Source: Cohnella nanjingensis (GTDB lineage: Bacteria > Bacillota > Bacilli > Paenibacillales > Paenibacillaceae). From it: DNA of 64,000 nt. A model generated the notes under the pieces. The model was not told the DNA's origin and did not search any database. It saw nothing but the letters and a program-made list of their open reading frames with translations. The stretch lies in assembly GCF_014212125.1 (NCBI RefSeq), contig NZ_JACJVP010000047.1:1-64000 (forward strand), written 5' to 3'. Of the stretch, positions 24,839 to 33,540 are shown piece after piece. The translations under genes and the position numbers were made by a program. Within the stretch, counting starts at the first letter, position 1; each line of letters starts with the position of its first letter.

Positions 24839-25783
24839 CTACACCTTCGCTACTTCCGTCTGCAGACGGTTCTCCATGAGCAGCTTCATCTCCCGCAGCA
24901 GATCGACGGAGGCGTCGATCTCCACCTTGCGCGTGGATACGCTCTCTACGCTGCAGCCGATCGGAATTCCCTTCTCCAGGCCGAATTCGAACAGCTCCTC
25001 GAAGATCTTGCGCGAGAGCCGCACGGACCGGTCGAGAATATCGTTGCAGTAAGTCAGCTCGTTCTCTAGCCATCTCGGGATGCTGATGCCGAGCCACTTC
25101 ATGAACGCCAGCGTCTTCTGCGAGCCGCACGGCGCCAGGTTGAACAGGATCGGCACCATCGGGATGCCGTGTTCCCGGCAGTGATAGTAGTAGTCGGACA
25201 GGAAGTTCTTTGAAGCTTCCACGTCGTACGCGGCCTGGGAGATGAAGAAGGCGCAGCCGCTCTCCTGCTTGCTCGCGGCCCGCAGATGCTCGTCTCCCTT
25301 GCTCTCGTGACGCTCGGGGATGACGACGCCCCCGACCTGCAGCCGTCCGTTCAGTTCGGCGCCGAGGCGATAAGCCTCCGGCAACCGCATCGTGACGGCC
25401 TGCCTGCTGGAGGAAGCGCCGACGAACACCGAGAACCGGTCCTTCCCCTCGTCCGCCCGAATCCAATCCGCGAGCTCTTCCTTCGACTGCTTGCCCACGA
25501 CCTTGTAGATAATCTTGGCCGCGTCCAGCGCCTGAAGGTAATCCTTGCTGTATCGGGTCGGATCCACCGTCGCCAGGTAAGGGAACGGCCGATCCTCGTC
25601 GATGCGGTCCGCTTCGTCCTGCACGTCGTACAGGATAAGCCCATCGATCGCGCAATTCCGCAGGCGATCGACCTGCTTCTGCGCGATCTCCGCGATCTTG
25701 TCTTCCGTATGGGTCGCTTTGGGCGGCGTAATGCCGTATGTCAAAATGCCGGGCTCCCGGCGCGCGATCTTCTGTCTCAGCAT
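24839..25783 (-). CDS. methylenetetrahydrofolate reductase family protein
   Basis: The 314-residue protein matches the TIM-barrel MTHFR family. Supporting stretches are GILTYGITPPKATH at the start, GGVVIPERHESKGDE in the middle, ESGCAFFISQAAYDVEASKN, and GIPMVPILFNLAPCGSQKTL. Family members reduce 5,10-methylene-THF using FAD. The protein is a diverged version and lacks an obvious met-operon context, so its role in methionine synthesis is inferred from family only. The start MLRQKIARREPG follows an AGGAG-type site (GAGGAGAACGCTTC). Confidence 0.82.
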   Translation of the reverse strand: MLRQKIARREPGILTYGITPPKATHTEDKIAEIAQKQVDRLRNCAIDGLILYDVQDEADRIDEDRPFPYLATVDPTRYSKDYLQALDAAKIIYKVVGKQSKEELADWIRADEGKDRFSVFVGASSSRQAVTMRLPEAYRLGAELNGRLQVGGVVIPERHESKGDEHLRAASKQESGCAFFISQAAYDVEASKNFLSDYYYHCREHGIPMVPILFNLAPCGSQKTLAFMKWLGISIPRWLENELTYCNDILDRSVRLSRKIFEELFEFGLEKGIPIGCSVESVSTRKVEIDASVDLLREMKLLMENRLQTEVAKV

Positions 25784-25843
25784 GAAGCGTTCTCCTCAAC
25801 TCTTCGTCGTTTATACCCCAGTTTACCACTTTGGGAGGGCGGA

Positions 25844-25979
25844 TTGCAGCCGTTATTTCCAGAATCCGTCCTGAATAATCGAGCGATGCCGAATCAGCCT
25901 GCGGCAATACCTTGCAGCCGTTATTTCCAGCATCCGTCCTGAATCGTTGAGCGATGCCGAATCCGCCTGCGGCAATCCC
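25844..25979. repeat. 68-bp direct repeat, two copies
   Basis: TTGCAGCCGTTATTTCCAG starts at 25844 and 25912; both copies continue through ATCCGTCCTGAAT and ATGCCGAATC to GCCTGCGGCAAT. A further partial copy (ATCCGAATCGGCCTGCGGCAA) follows near 26000. The repeat lies between the start of the MTHFR-family gene and the end of the MFS gene. Confidence 0.85.
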
Positions 25980-26039
25980 TTCTCTTCCTTCGCACCATCC
26001 GAATCGGCCTGCGGCAAGACCCGCTCCCCCTTCGCGCCA

Positions 26040-27278
26040 TCAGGCGCTGAGGGTCGAGCGTTCGCTCTCCGTTCTAGGGACGGCCTCGATCCCCCGGACT
26101 ACCCGGTACAGCCCGAATCCGGAGACCAAGATCAGCGCGGCCAGCACGGTGAACAGCACTTCCCCGTTCGTCCGGCTGAGCAGCAGCCCGCCCAGGATCG
26201 GGCCGAGGCCGCGGGAGAGGAGATTGCTGGCTCCGTACACGGAGAAGTAGAACCCGCGCTGCTCCGCCGGGGCCAGGACGGAGATGACCTTCTGCGTATG
26301 CGGGCCGAAAGCCATCTCGCCGATCGTAAAAACGAATTCGGCGATGAACAACGCTACGATCCAGCTGGAATAGCCGTAGCCCAGCGCGACGGCGGCGAAC
26401 AGCAGCTGCGCGATCGCGAGCACGATATACGAGCGCATCTTCTCCGAGCGACGCGCGATCCAGATCTGCAGCGCGATGACCATGACGCCGTTGAAGGTCA
26501 TGAGCGAAGCCAGCAGCGTTCGATAATCCTCGAATCGCGTCTGCAAGTGCAGCGGGAAGGTCGTCTCCACCTGCGCATAGAGCAATCCGACCGGCAAGCA
26601 GTACAGCGTCATGAGCAGCAGCGGCTTGTGCATCCGCCAGGAGATCGGCGGCCGCCGGCCCCCGCCTGCGCGCGTGCCTCGGGCGCTCCTGCGCGGGGCG
26701 GTCTCCGGCAGCTTGAACGCGACCAGCAGCGCGTTCGCCAGGAACGTGCACGCCGAGAGCAGGAATACCGCCGCCGGGTTCCATTGGAACATGAGGAGCC
26801 CCAGCACGGGGCCCACCGCGGCGCCGACGTTGAACGCCGTATGCATCAAGGCGAACACTTCGGCCCGGCGATCCTCCTCGACCATGTCGGTAATCTGAGC
26901 GTTGGCGGCCGGCATGAACAGCGCGAAGCCCAGTCCGTTCAAGATCGAGATCGCGGCATACTGCCAGACGTCGCTCGCGAAAACATAGCCGATCATGCTC
27001 AGCATCTGAATCGTTAAAGCCGCTAACATGAGCGGCTTGCGCCCGTAACGGTCGCTCCAACCGCCCCCGAACCAGCTGACCACGATGCCGCAGAGCGGCT
27101 GAAGCCCGACGATCAGCATCGGCAGCATGACGGAGCCTTCCATCTGGTCGTACAGATACAAGACGAGAAAAGGCCGGATCATAAAGCCGGTGATCGTCGT
27201 CAAAGCCGCGCCGACCACGCGTATCCATACGCCGCCGTCGTATTTGGCGAATAAGCCTGCAAGTTTGCTAGATCTCAT
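26040..27278 (-). CDS. MFS transporter
   Basis: The 412-residue protein has about twelve hydrophobic segments. It carries the MFS loop 2-3 signature GGGWSDRYGRKPLML (about 75-90) and a repeat of it in the second half. The central loop is basic. The family group is drug/metabolite exporters, but no substrate can be read. GGAG lies 6 nt before the ATG at 27278. It stands alone. Confidence 0.88.
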   Translation of the reverse strand: MRSSKLAGLFAKYDGGVWIRVVGAALTTITGFMIRPFLVLYLYDQMEGSVMLPMLIVGLQPLCGIVVSWFGGGWSDRYGRKPLMLAALTIQMLSMIGYVFASDVWQYAAISILNGLGFALFMPAANAQITDMVEEDRRAEVFALMHTAFNVGAAVGPVLGLLMFQWNPAAVFLLSACTFLANALLVAFKLPETAPRRSARGTRAGGGRRPPISWRMHKPLLLMTLYCLPVGLLYAQVETTFPLHLQTRFEDYRTLLASLMTFNGVMVIALQIWIARRSEKMRSYIVLAIAQLLFAAVALGYGYSSWIVALFIAEFVFTIGEMAFGPHTQKVISVLAPAEQRGFYFSVYGASNLLSRGLGPILGGLLLSRTNGEVLFTVLAALILVSGFGLYRVVRGIEAVPRTESERSTLSA

Positions 27279-27663
27279 AATTTCTCCATTTCTTCACGGC
27301 CAAGTCTTGGGTGGTGTCAATGTGGATGCCGTATAGCCTCCGGGCGTCTCGCCCCATTCCGTCCTCCCATTATATACGACGGATCGCCGGACGGGAGAAT
27401 GAAAATAATAGATGCCGCCTGAACGAAAAAGAGGCCCTATTCCGATCGATCATCGGAATGGACCACGGCGCCATATTGAATATGAAACGTCGCCCGCTTC
27501 TCCGGGACACTTGACCGCGGCGCCATCCGTCGCGGGACTTCCCGCGCTTCCCTCGTCATTATACCTGAATATCGATGCCGCATAGATACGATTTCCATCG
27601 CAAGGAGGCAGCCGCCTATCGCGATAGACGCTGCCTCGTGCGTTTCCGACTATGCAGATTTAT
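27279..27663. other. intergenic gap with one hairpin
   Basis: No gene is supported. A perfect inverted repeat lies at 27605-27637. A second short repeated word, CGGCGCCAT, occurs twice near 27465 and 27520. Confidence 0.5.
27605..27637 (-). terminator. hairpin after the catabolic operon
   Basis: Outer arms GAGGCAGC and GCTGCCTC enclose the palindrome CTATCGCGATAG. No clear T-tract follows on the minus strand. It is placed 27 bp downstream of the last gene (stop at 27664), so it is the likely end of the long minus-strand operon. Confidence 0.55.
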
Positions 27664-28698
27664 TTATTTTTCACCCAATAGAAGTTCCATGACATACATC
27701 TCAAGCGCTTCATAGTTTCGGGAATCCTGATAGCCGGACACGAGCCCCTTGTCCAAACGTCGAACCTTTGTCTCTAGCAGTTTGACCATTTTCAAGCTAT
27801 TTTCCAAATGAGCATACGACAATTCTCCGGATTGCGTTCTCATCGCCTTCACGTCAAGACCGATATATTCGCCATTGCTGCCGTATCCGCTGTCCATAAG
27901 CACTTTAATCTGATTAAAGGCGGAGCGCAAATTTTCGACGCCGAACGATTTATCCTGATCGTAGCGAAGGCCGTTTTGATCGTTCAGATGGACACCCCAT
28001 AATTTGCGGTGCGCCAAGCAGAAAGCCATTTCCAAAGCGGGGTCAAGACCTGCCAGCACAGCATGCGCGGATTCCAGCAAAGCACCGACGCGGTTCGGAT
28101 CGTCGGTTCCGGCCGCGAATCCGAGTACGTGTCCGACCGTCGGAATGAAGCTGCGGTCGATCGGTTCGTTCGGCTTCGGCTCGATCAGAATGCGAATGCC
28201 GGGATCGTAGGCCAGCATCGCATTTACCGCATCGCGCAAGCGCTGCAGGCTGACGACCGGGTCCTTGCTCTCCGCGCACAATGTCCCTTCCCTCGCCAGC
28301 CACAGCACCAGACGATTAGTCCCGAGCTCTCTTGCGATATCGATGGATCGCAACGACCTCCATAACGCAAACTCTCTGTCCTCCGCCGAATTGGAAGTGT
28401 AGCCGCCATCGATCGTTCTCCCGTCCATCCATAAGCGCGGAGCGACAAATTCGGCTTCCAAGCCTTGCGAGTCTATGTGCTGCTTCAGTTCCCTCGCCCG
28501 TGACTTGATTTGGCTTTCCGACAAGTCGTTCATATCCGGCACCGCGTCGTCATCGTGAAACTGAATGCCCGTAAACCCGATTTCCTTGAATTTAGCCAGC
28601 TTCTGCTCGAAAGAAAATGAAGTTCTTACTTCGGGACCGAATGCGTCGGCTCCTTCATGCACGTTCCACGGGCCGACCGAAAATTTGAAGTTCGCCAT
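27664..28698 (-). CDS. xylose isomerase-like TIM-barrel protein
   Basis: The 344-residue protein follows class I (actinobacterial-type) xylose isomerases along most of its length: FSVGPWNV at 6-13, QFHDDD at 46-51 (catalytic His48, Asp51), IEPKPNEP at 172-179 (Glu173, Lys175), ESAH at 209-212, RYDQD at 245-249 (Asp247, Asp249), and GLDVKA with Asp282. The metal-1 ligand that is Asp in known enzymes (FHIDLN) is His here (VHLND, His237). It probably acts on a sugar or keto-sugar, but plain xylose isomerase activity should not be assumed. CGGAGG precedes the ATG. Last gene of the operon. Confidence 0.85.
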   Translation of the reverse strand: MANFKFSVGPWNVHEGADAFGPEVRTSFSFEQKLAKFKEIGFTGIQFHDDDAVPDMNDLSESQIKSRARELKQHIDSQGLEAEFVAPRLWMDGRTIDGGYTSNSAEDREFALWRSLRSIDIARELGTNRLVLWLAREGTLCAESKDPVVSLQRLRDAVNAMLAYDPGIRILIEPKPNEPIDRSFIPTVGHVLGFAAGTDDPNRVGALLESAHAVLAGLDPALEMAFCLAHRKLWGVHLNDQNGLRYDQDKSFGVENLRSAFNQIKVLMDSGYGSNGEYIGLDVKAMRTQSGELSYAHLENSLKMVKLLETKVRRLDKGLVSGYQDSRNYEALEMYVMELLLGEK

Positions 28699-28713
28699 CT
28701 TTATCTGCCTCCG

Positions 28714-29604
28714 TTATCGATTTTCGTTTATTAATGCGGATTGCATCGCCGCGAACTTGCTGGGCATAATCCCGACCGCCGATTTGAATGACCTGCTGAA
28801 CAAATGGATGCTTGAAAATCCAACCTCTTCCGCAATTTCGGTCAAGGTAAGCTTGCCGTCGACGATTCTTTTTTTCGCCTGCTCAATCCGAATATGCGTC
28901 ACGTACTTATGAATCGATATGCCGAGTTGCTTCTTGAACAAATGAGACAAATGGTTTGTGGACACCCCGGCATGCTCGCCGATCGACACGTTGTTGAGTT
29001 GAGGGTCGGAAAAGCATTCGTGAATATAGTTTATCGCTCTTTCGATAAACGCCCATCCTTTTGTCATTTTGCCTTCGTCGTCCTTGCGATCCGCTTGGTT
29101 TTTCAAGAAGATGTGCAGCAATTCCAGGCAAATCGATTTCATAATCAGCGAGCTTCCGGGCTGTTTATCCAAAAACTCTTTATTCAGCAGCAAAAACCGC
29201 TTCTTCAAATCAATCCGGTCCGCCAACTGCAAATGGGAGATAGGGACGATCGAAGCCAGTTTCATCTCCCTATCGACGACCTTTTTCCTCATCCGCTTCG
29301 TCGCGGCCGTATACTTCAGCAAGCTCCGCTCTTCGTCGTAAAAAAGATCAAAGTGATAAATATATTGAATCAATGGGACAGACGAGGTCGATTTGATGAT
29401 ATGGGACATAAAGGGGTGCATAAGCAAAATATCGCCCTCTCGAGCCTCATACTTTACGCCGCTCAGGAAAAATTCCGCTTCCCCTTGCTCGATATACGTA
29501 AAGACGTGATCGTGATCCATCCATTCCCCGGTTAACGAGCTGGACTTCATAATTTTCACGGCCCTGACAAAAGGGGATATGCTGTTCATCCACGACTCAT
29601 CCAT
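28714..29604 (-). CDS. AraC-family regulator inside the catabolic operon
   Basis: The 296-residue protein has an N-terminal cupin-like domain (about 25-110, HDHVFTYIEQGEAEFFLSGV) and a C-terminal double HTH (about 195-290, NNVSIGEHAGVSTNHLSHLF, LTLTEIAEEVGFSSIHLFSR). AGGAGG lies 9 nt before the ATG at 29604. It is transcribed with the surrounding enzyme and transport genes and likely activates its own operon in response to the substrate. Confidence 0.88.
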   Translation of the reverse strand: MDESWMNSISPFVRAVKIMKSSSLTGEWMDHDHVFTYIEQGEAEFFLSGVKYEAREGDILLMHPFMSHIIKSTSSVPLIQYIYHFDLFYDEERSLLKYTAATKRMRKKVVDREMKLASIVPISHLQLADRIDLKKRFLLLNKEFLDKQPGSSLIMKSICLELLHIFLKNQADRKDDEGKMTKGWAFIERAINYIHECFSDPQLNNVSIGEHAGVSTNHLSHLFKKQLGISIHKYVTHIRIEQAKKRIVDGKLTLTEIAEEVGFSSIHLFSRSFKSAVGIMPSKFAAMQSALINENR

Positions 29605-29646
29605 CGCATTGACCTCCTGACCGACTTCGTGCCAATCGAAGTTATC

Positions 29647-30813
29647 CTAGTACGTAATGGCAACCTTTGCCCCGGCAGTCGCCGATTGCTCGATCGCTTC
29701 CAGAACGACCTGGTTCCGATACCCGTCCTCGAAGCTGGGGGAAGGATTGCCCCCCTTTCCGGAAATCCCCCGCATAAACTCGTGCATCAAATTAATAAAC
29801 GTATGCTCGTATCCGATCGGATGCCCCGCCGGCCAATAAGCTCCCGCATAGGGGTGTACGCCCTCTGTACAAGTAATCGATCGAAAGCCCTGAATCCCAA
29901 GAGGATCATTCTCCAAGTATAGTTCAAGGTTGTTCATCCGATCCATCTCCCAACGGATCGAGCCCTTCGAGCCGTTGATTTCGATGCGGTTTCCGTTGCG
30001 ATTCCCTTTGGCGAAGCGAGTAGCTTCAAATACGCCCACTGCTCCGTTCTCGAATCTTGCCAGCGCGGCAGCCGCATCGTCCACATCCACCTCGGCTACG
30101 GCGCCGCCGCTGGCCGCTGCCTCCAATCCTCCTGACATTTCGCCGACGGGCCTCGTCTTAATGAATGTTTCCAGAAGGCCGGACACTTCGCGGATTTCCC
30201 CGACCAAAAACCTGGCCAGATCGATGGAATGTGCCATCAGATCGCCCAACGTCCCCGATCCGGTCACTTCCTTCCTCATGCGCCACACGAGCGGGAACTG
30301 GGGATCCATAATCCAATCTTGCAAGTATTGGGCGCGAAAATGATAAATATCCCCCAGTACGCCCTCCTGAATGAGCTTCTTCGCCCATTGCACGGCCGGC
30401 GCGAATCGATAGTTGTGGCAGATCATATGGACGACGCCCGCTTGCTCCGCGGCTTTCCACATTTCTTTGGCTTGCAGGGTATTCATCGCAAGCGGTTTCT
30501 CGCAGAGAACGTGCTTGCCTGCTTTTGCCGCCGCAATGGCGATCTCCGCATGCGAGCCGTTCGGGGTGCCGATGTCGACGACGTCGATATCGTCCCTCTC
30601 CAGCAAGCGGCGCCAATCCGTCTCATAGGACAGCCATCCTAGCTTTTCCGCAGCGAGCCGAACGGCGTTCTGATTCCGTCCGACTAGCGTTTGCAGCACG
30701 GGCTCCACGTCCGTATCGAAGAAAAAGGGCAAATCCCTATAAGCATGGCTATGCGCTTTGCCCATGAATTTATAGCCGACCATGCCGATGCGCACCTTTT
30801 TTTGAGCCGTCAT
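29647..30813 (-). CDS. Gfo/Idh/MocA family oxidoreductase
   Basis: The 388-residue protein has an N-terminal NAD(P)-binding fold (GMVGYKFMGKAHSHAY) and the family signature AAKAGKHVLCEKPLAMN with the EKP Lys near residue 97. The C-terminal dimerisation/substrate domain follows. Such enzymes oxidise sugars, often at C3 of glycosides or inositols. Together with the three isomerase-like barrels in this operon it suggests a keto-sugar route. AGGAG precedes the ATG at 30813 at long spacing. It is 8 bp from the next gene upstream. Confidence 0.9.
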   Translation of the reverse strand: MTAQKKVRIGMVGYKFMGKAHSHAYRDLPFFFDTDVEPVLQTLVGRNQNAVRLAAEKLGWLSYETDWRRLLERDDIDVVDIGTPNGSHAEIAIAAAKAGKHVLCEKPLAMNTLQAKEMWKAAEQAGVVHMICHNYRFAPAVQWAKKLIQEGVLGDIYHFRAQYLQDWIMDPQFPLVWRMRKEVTGSGTLGDLMAHSIDLARFLVGEIREVSGLLETFIKTRPVGEMSGGLEAAASGGAVAEVDVDDAAAALARFENGAVGVFEATRFAKGNRNGNRIEINGSKGSIRWEMDRMNNLELYLENDPLGIQGFRSITCTEGVHPYAGAYWPAGHPIGYEHTFINLMHEFMRGISGKGGNPSPSFEDGYRNQVVLEAIEQSATAGAKVAITY

Positions 30814-30820
30814 GACGGAG

Positions 30821-31684
30821 TCACGCTCCTCTGACCGGAATGTTCAACCGCTGCTCGACAAAGTCGCGGCAAACTTGCAAGCTCTGCATCGGCGTACTCG
30901 TCGACTGATCGATTTCGACGGTCATCCAGCCCTTATAGTCGATTTCGTTCAAAGCTTCTATAATCGGCGGAAAATCGATAGAACCCAGCCCAAGCTCGCA
31001 AAATACGGGGAGCGCCTCATTGCCCAGCAGCATCGGGAAGTCCTCTTTCGTCGCCTCTTTGGACGTCAAATCCTTCAAATGCACGTATGCGACCCGATTG
31101 CGGTATTTCCAAATGATCGCCGCCGGGTCCATGCCCGCTCCGGTCAAGTGAGCCGAATCCGGCGCGAAAAACACCACTTCCGGATCGCATAGGCTCATAA
31201 GCTCGTCGAGTTCGTTCTCGTCCTGCACCTCCGTCCACAGATGCGGATGCAGGCAAGCTTTAACTCCAAGCTCGTACGTCCTTTTAGCTGCCTCATTAAT
31301 CGTCACCGCGGCTTGTTTCAGCTCCTCCAGACTCGTCGGCTTCTGGCGGGGGCCGCCGGGACCAAACACCAAATGCTCGGCTCCGCACTTGGCGATGACG
31401 CGCGCCAGACGAACGTTGTAATCGACGATTTCCTGACGAACCTCAGGATTCGCGAATCTCCGATTCATCCCTCCGGAAGCTCCGCCGTAAAGGGCCGTCA
31501 TCGCAAGACCGTGCCGCGCCAAAATCTCCTTGAATTCCTCCATTCGATCCTCGTAGGTTAGAACGAATGACGCCCACGGCTCAATCGCCCGGTAGCCGAG
31601 TTTCGAAGCCTCCTCCAGCGCCTTGAAATGATCTTCTCCCCACGTAATCGCATGTACCGCAATACTTCCTTTGAAATTGGACAT
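30821..31684 (-). CDS. sugar phosphate isomerase/epimerase-like TIM-barrel protein
   Basis: The 287-residue protein (AP-endonuclease-2 type barrel) has strands with AIEPWASF, HLVFGPGG, CLHPHLWTEVQ (metal His/Glu), PDSAHLTGAGMDP, VAYVHLKDL and WMTVEIDQS. Likely metal ligands are Glu, Asp, His and Glu across these strands, as in IolE/hydroxypyruvate isomerase-like enzymes. The start at 31684 (MSNFKGSIAVHAITWG) has GGAGG 7 nt upstream; a longer frame reaching 31885 runs into the permease gene and is rejected. The substrate is unknown. Confidence 0.88.
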   Translation of the reverse strand: MSNFKGSIAVHAITWGEDHFKALEEASKLGYRAIEPWASFVLTYEDRMEEFKEILARHGLAMTALYGGASGGMNRRFANPEVRQEIVDYNVRLARVIAKCGAEHLVFGPGGPRQKPTSLEELKQAAVTINEAAKRTYELGVKACLHPHLWTEVQDENELDELMSLCDPEVVFFAPDSAHLTGAGMDPAAIIWKYRNRVAYVHLKDLTSKEATKEDFPMLLGNEALPVFCELGLGSIDFPPIIEALNEIDYKGWMTVEIDQSTSTPMQSLQVCRDFVEQRLNIPVRGA

Positions 31685-31734
31685 GATTAAGCCTCCGCTA
31701 AACCTATTATAGATCGTTTTCCTGCCTCGGTTTG

Positions 31735-32577
31735 TCAGCCTTTGACCGCTCCGGCGGTCATGCCGGTCATAATCTTGTTGCTGAAAAATAAATACATGAC
31801 GATAATCGGCAGAGAGGTTATGACGAGACCGGCGATTTTGCCGGTATAATCCGTCGTATATTGGCCGCTGAAGAAGGTCAGCCAAATCGGGAGCGTGAAC
31901 AGCTCGGACGATTTATTCAGCACAAGAGCGAACGAAAATTCGTTCCACGTGCCGAGAATGCTTAGAATCGCTACCGTCGACATGATCGGCAGGCAGATCG
32001 GAAAAATGACTCTGAACATCATGTAATCGAACGAACTTCCGTCCATATACGCCGCCTCTTCGATTTCCTTGGATATTCCTTTTATGAAGCTGTCAAACAG
32101 GAAAATCGCTACAGGCAAATGAAACGCGATGTACGGTAGAATCAGCGTGAAGCGATTATCCAACATCCCCATCCACTTGAACTGTACGAACAGCGGCACC
32201 AGAAGCGCGTGAATCGGAATCATCATGCCGGACAGGAACAGCATCACCATGACCTGTTTGCCTTTGAATTCGATTCTGGAAAAAAAATAACCGATGATAA
32301 ATGAGCAAATAATGATCAACGGCACCGCGATGACCGTGTTGAGCAAGCTGCTGAAAATCGCAGAACCGATATTTCCGATATTGAAAGCGTTCGAATAATT
32401 GACCAGCGAAGGGCTTGAAGGAAGCGACATCGTGCTTAAGCTGAATTCCTTATTCGTTTTCAAAGACGTATACAGCATCCAGACAATCGGAAACAGCGCC
32501 GATAAGGAAAACAGCAAAACAAACAGATTTGTTCCCGCATAACCCAGTTTTACCGTAAAGGACGCGTTTCTTCTCAT
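31735..32577 (-). CDS. carbohydrate ABC transporter permease (MalG-like)
   Basis: The 280-residue protein has six membrane segments and the EAA loop EIEEAAYMDGSSFDYMMFRV, and ends in TAGAVKG. The ATG at 32577 overlaps the stop of the upstream permease (ATGA). The frame continues further upstream on paper, but that part overlaps the other permease. It forms the importer with the genes on either side; no ATPase is encoded. Confidence 0.92.
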   Translation of the reverse strand: MRRNASFTVKLGYAGTNLFVLLFSLSALFPIVWMLYTSLKTNKEFSLSTMSLPSSPSLVNYSNAFNIGNIGSAIFSSLLNTVIAVPLIIICSFIIGYFFSRIEFKGKQVMVMLFLSGMMIPIHALLVPLFVQFKWMGMLDNRFTLILPYIAFHLPVAIFLFDSFIKGISKEIEEAAYMDGSSFDYMMFRVIFPICLPIMSTVAILSILGTWNEFSFALVLNKSSELFTLPIWLTFFSGQYTTDYTGKIAGLVITSLPIIVMYLFFSNKIMTGMTAGAVKG

Positions 32578-33449
32578 CGTTCCCCCCCACCGCCAATCCA
32601 TCTGGACATCGCGAGAACGATAAGGGCGCACAAGATAAGCATACCGATGGAAATCGTGCTTCCATAGCTCAATCGGCTCATCGTGAAGGCGTTGTTGTAC
32701 GCGTATTGGGCCATCACCATCGAGCTTCGGCCGGGTCCTCCGCCCGTCATCACGTAGATGTGATCGAATACTTTCAACGTTCCGGTGATACAGAGAATAA
32801 GGGCAACGCTCATCACGTTTTTCAACAAAGGCAAAATGACATACGCCGTCTTCTTGAACCACGTGGCTCCGTCGATTTCGCTAGCTTCCAGCACTTCCTT
32901 CGATATATTCTGCATCCCCGCCAGAAAAATAATGAAATACAAGCCGATATATTGCCAGATAAGCGGAACCGATACCGAATACAGCACATATTTGGGATTG
33001 TCAAGCCATAACACGGGCTGAATGTGAACGAGATCCAACAGCCAGTTGAGCATTCCCAAGCGATAGTTGTACATTAGCGACCACAAATAGCCGGTTACGA
33101 TAGGAGCCAGAACGACTGGCAAAAAAATCGCGATCCGGTGAAGGCCCTCTAGCTTCAGAAGCTTGGTCATAAAAAAGGAGGCGATCAGAAAAGCAATCCC
33201 GACCTGTCCTACGACGCAGAAGAAAGCGATGATGACGTTGTTTTTAAGCGAAAACCAGAAGTCGTTGTCCTTCGCGAGCGCGACATAATTTTGCAGCCCG
33301 ACAAATTCGGTGCCCCCTTCATTGCGCACGCTGTAATAAATCGAGATCAACAACGGTAGCAAAACGGTGAACGCGTAAACGCAAAAAATAGGAATCAAAT
33401 AACGAAACGCCGGCCCGGCTTGCAGCTTGAAGAGTCGGCTACTGCTCAT
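32574..33449 (-). CDS. carbohydrate ABC transporter permease (MalF-like)
   Basis: The 291-residue protein has six membrane segments and an EAA loop (EVLEASEIDGATWFKKTAYV). The ATG at 33449 is chosen because GAGGAG lies 8 nt upstream; a GTG at 33458 is too close to that site. It follows the binding-protein gene by about 90 bp. Confidence 0.9.
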   Translation of the reverse strand: MSSSRLFKLQAGPAFRYLIPIFCVYAFTVLLPLLISIYYSVRNEGGTEFVGLQNYVALAKDNDFWFSLKNNVIIAFFCVVGQVGIAFLIASFFMTKLLKLEGLHRIAIFLPVVLAPIVTGYLWSLMYNYRLGMLNWLLDLVHIQPVLWLDNPKYVLYSVSVPLIWQYIGLYFIIFLAGMQNISKEVLEASEIDGATWFKKTAYVILPLLKNVMSVALILCITGTLKVFDHIYVMTGGGPGRSSMVMAQYAYNNAFTMSRLSYGSTISIGMLILCALIVLAMSRWIGGGGER

Positions 33450-33540
33450 ACAATCCACTCCTCTCCTGAAAGAAAAGCAAGGGCTTGGGGGAGCGGCGCT
33501 CCCCCGGCCTCTCTATCGATTCATCTCCCGGCCGCCGTTG

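Noticed and set aside
27664-28698. Calling the gene xylA
   Set aside because: A metal-site residue differs and there is no xylulokinase; naming it would overstate what is known.
31685-31885. Longer N-terminus for the isomerase-like protein at 30821-31684
   Set aside because: It overlaps the permease gene and lacks a ribosome site; the ATG at 31684 has GGAGG 7 nt upstream.
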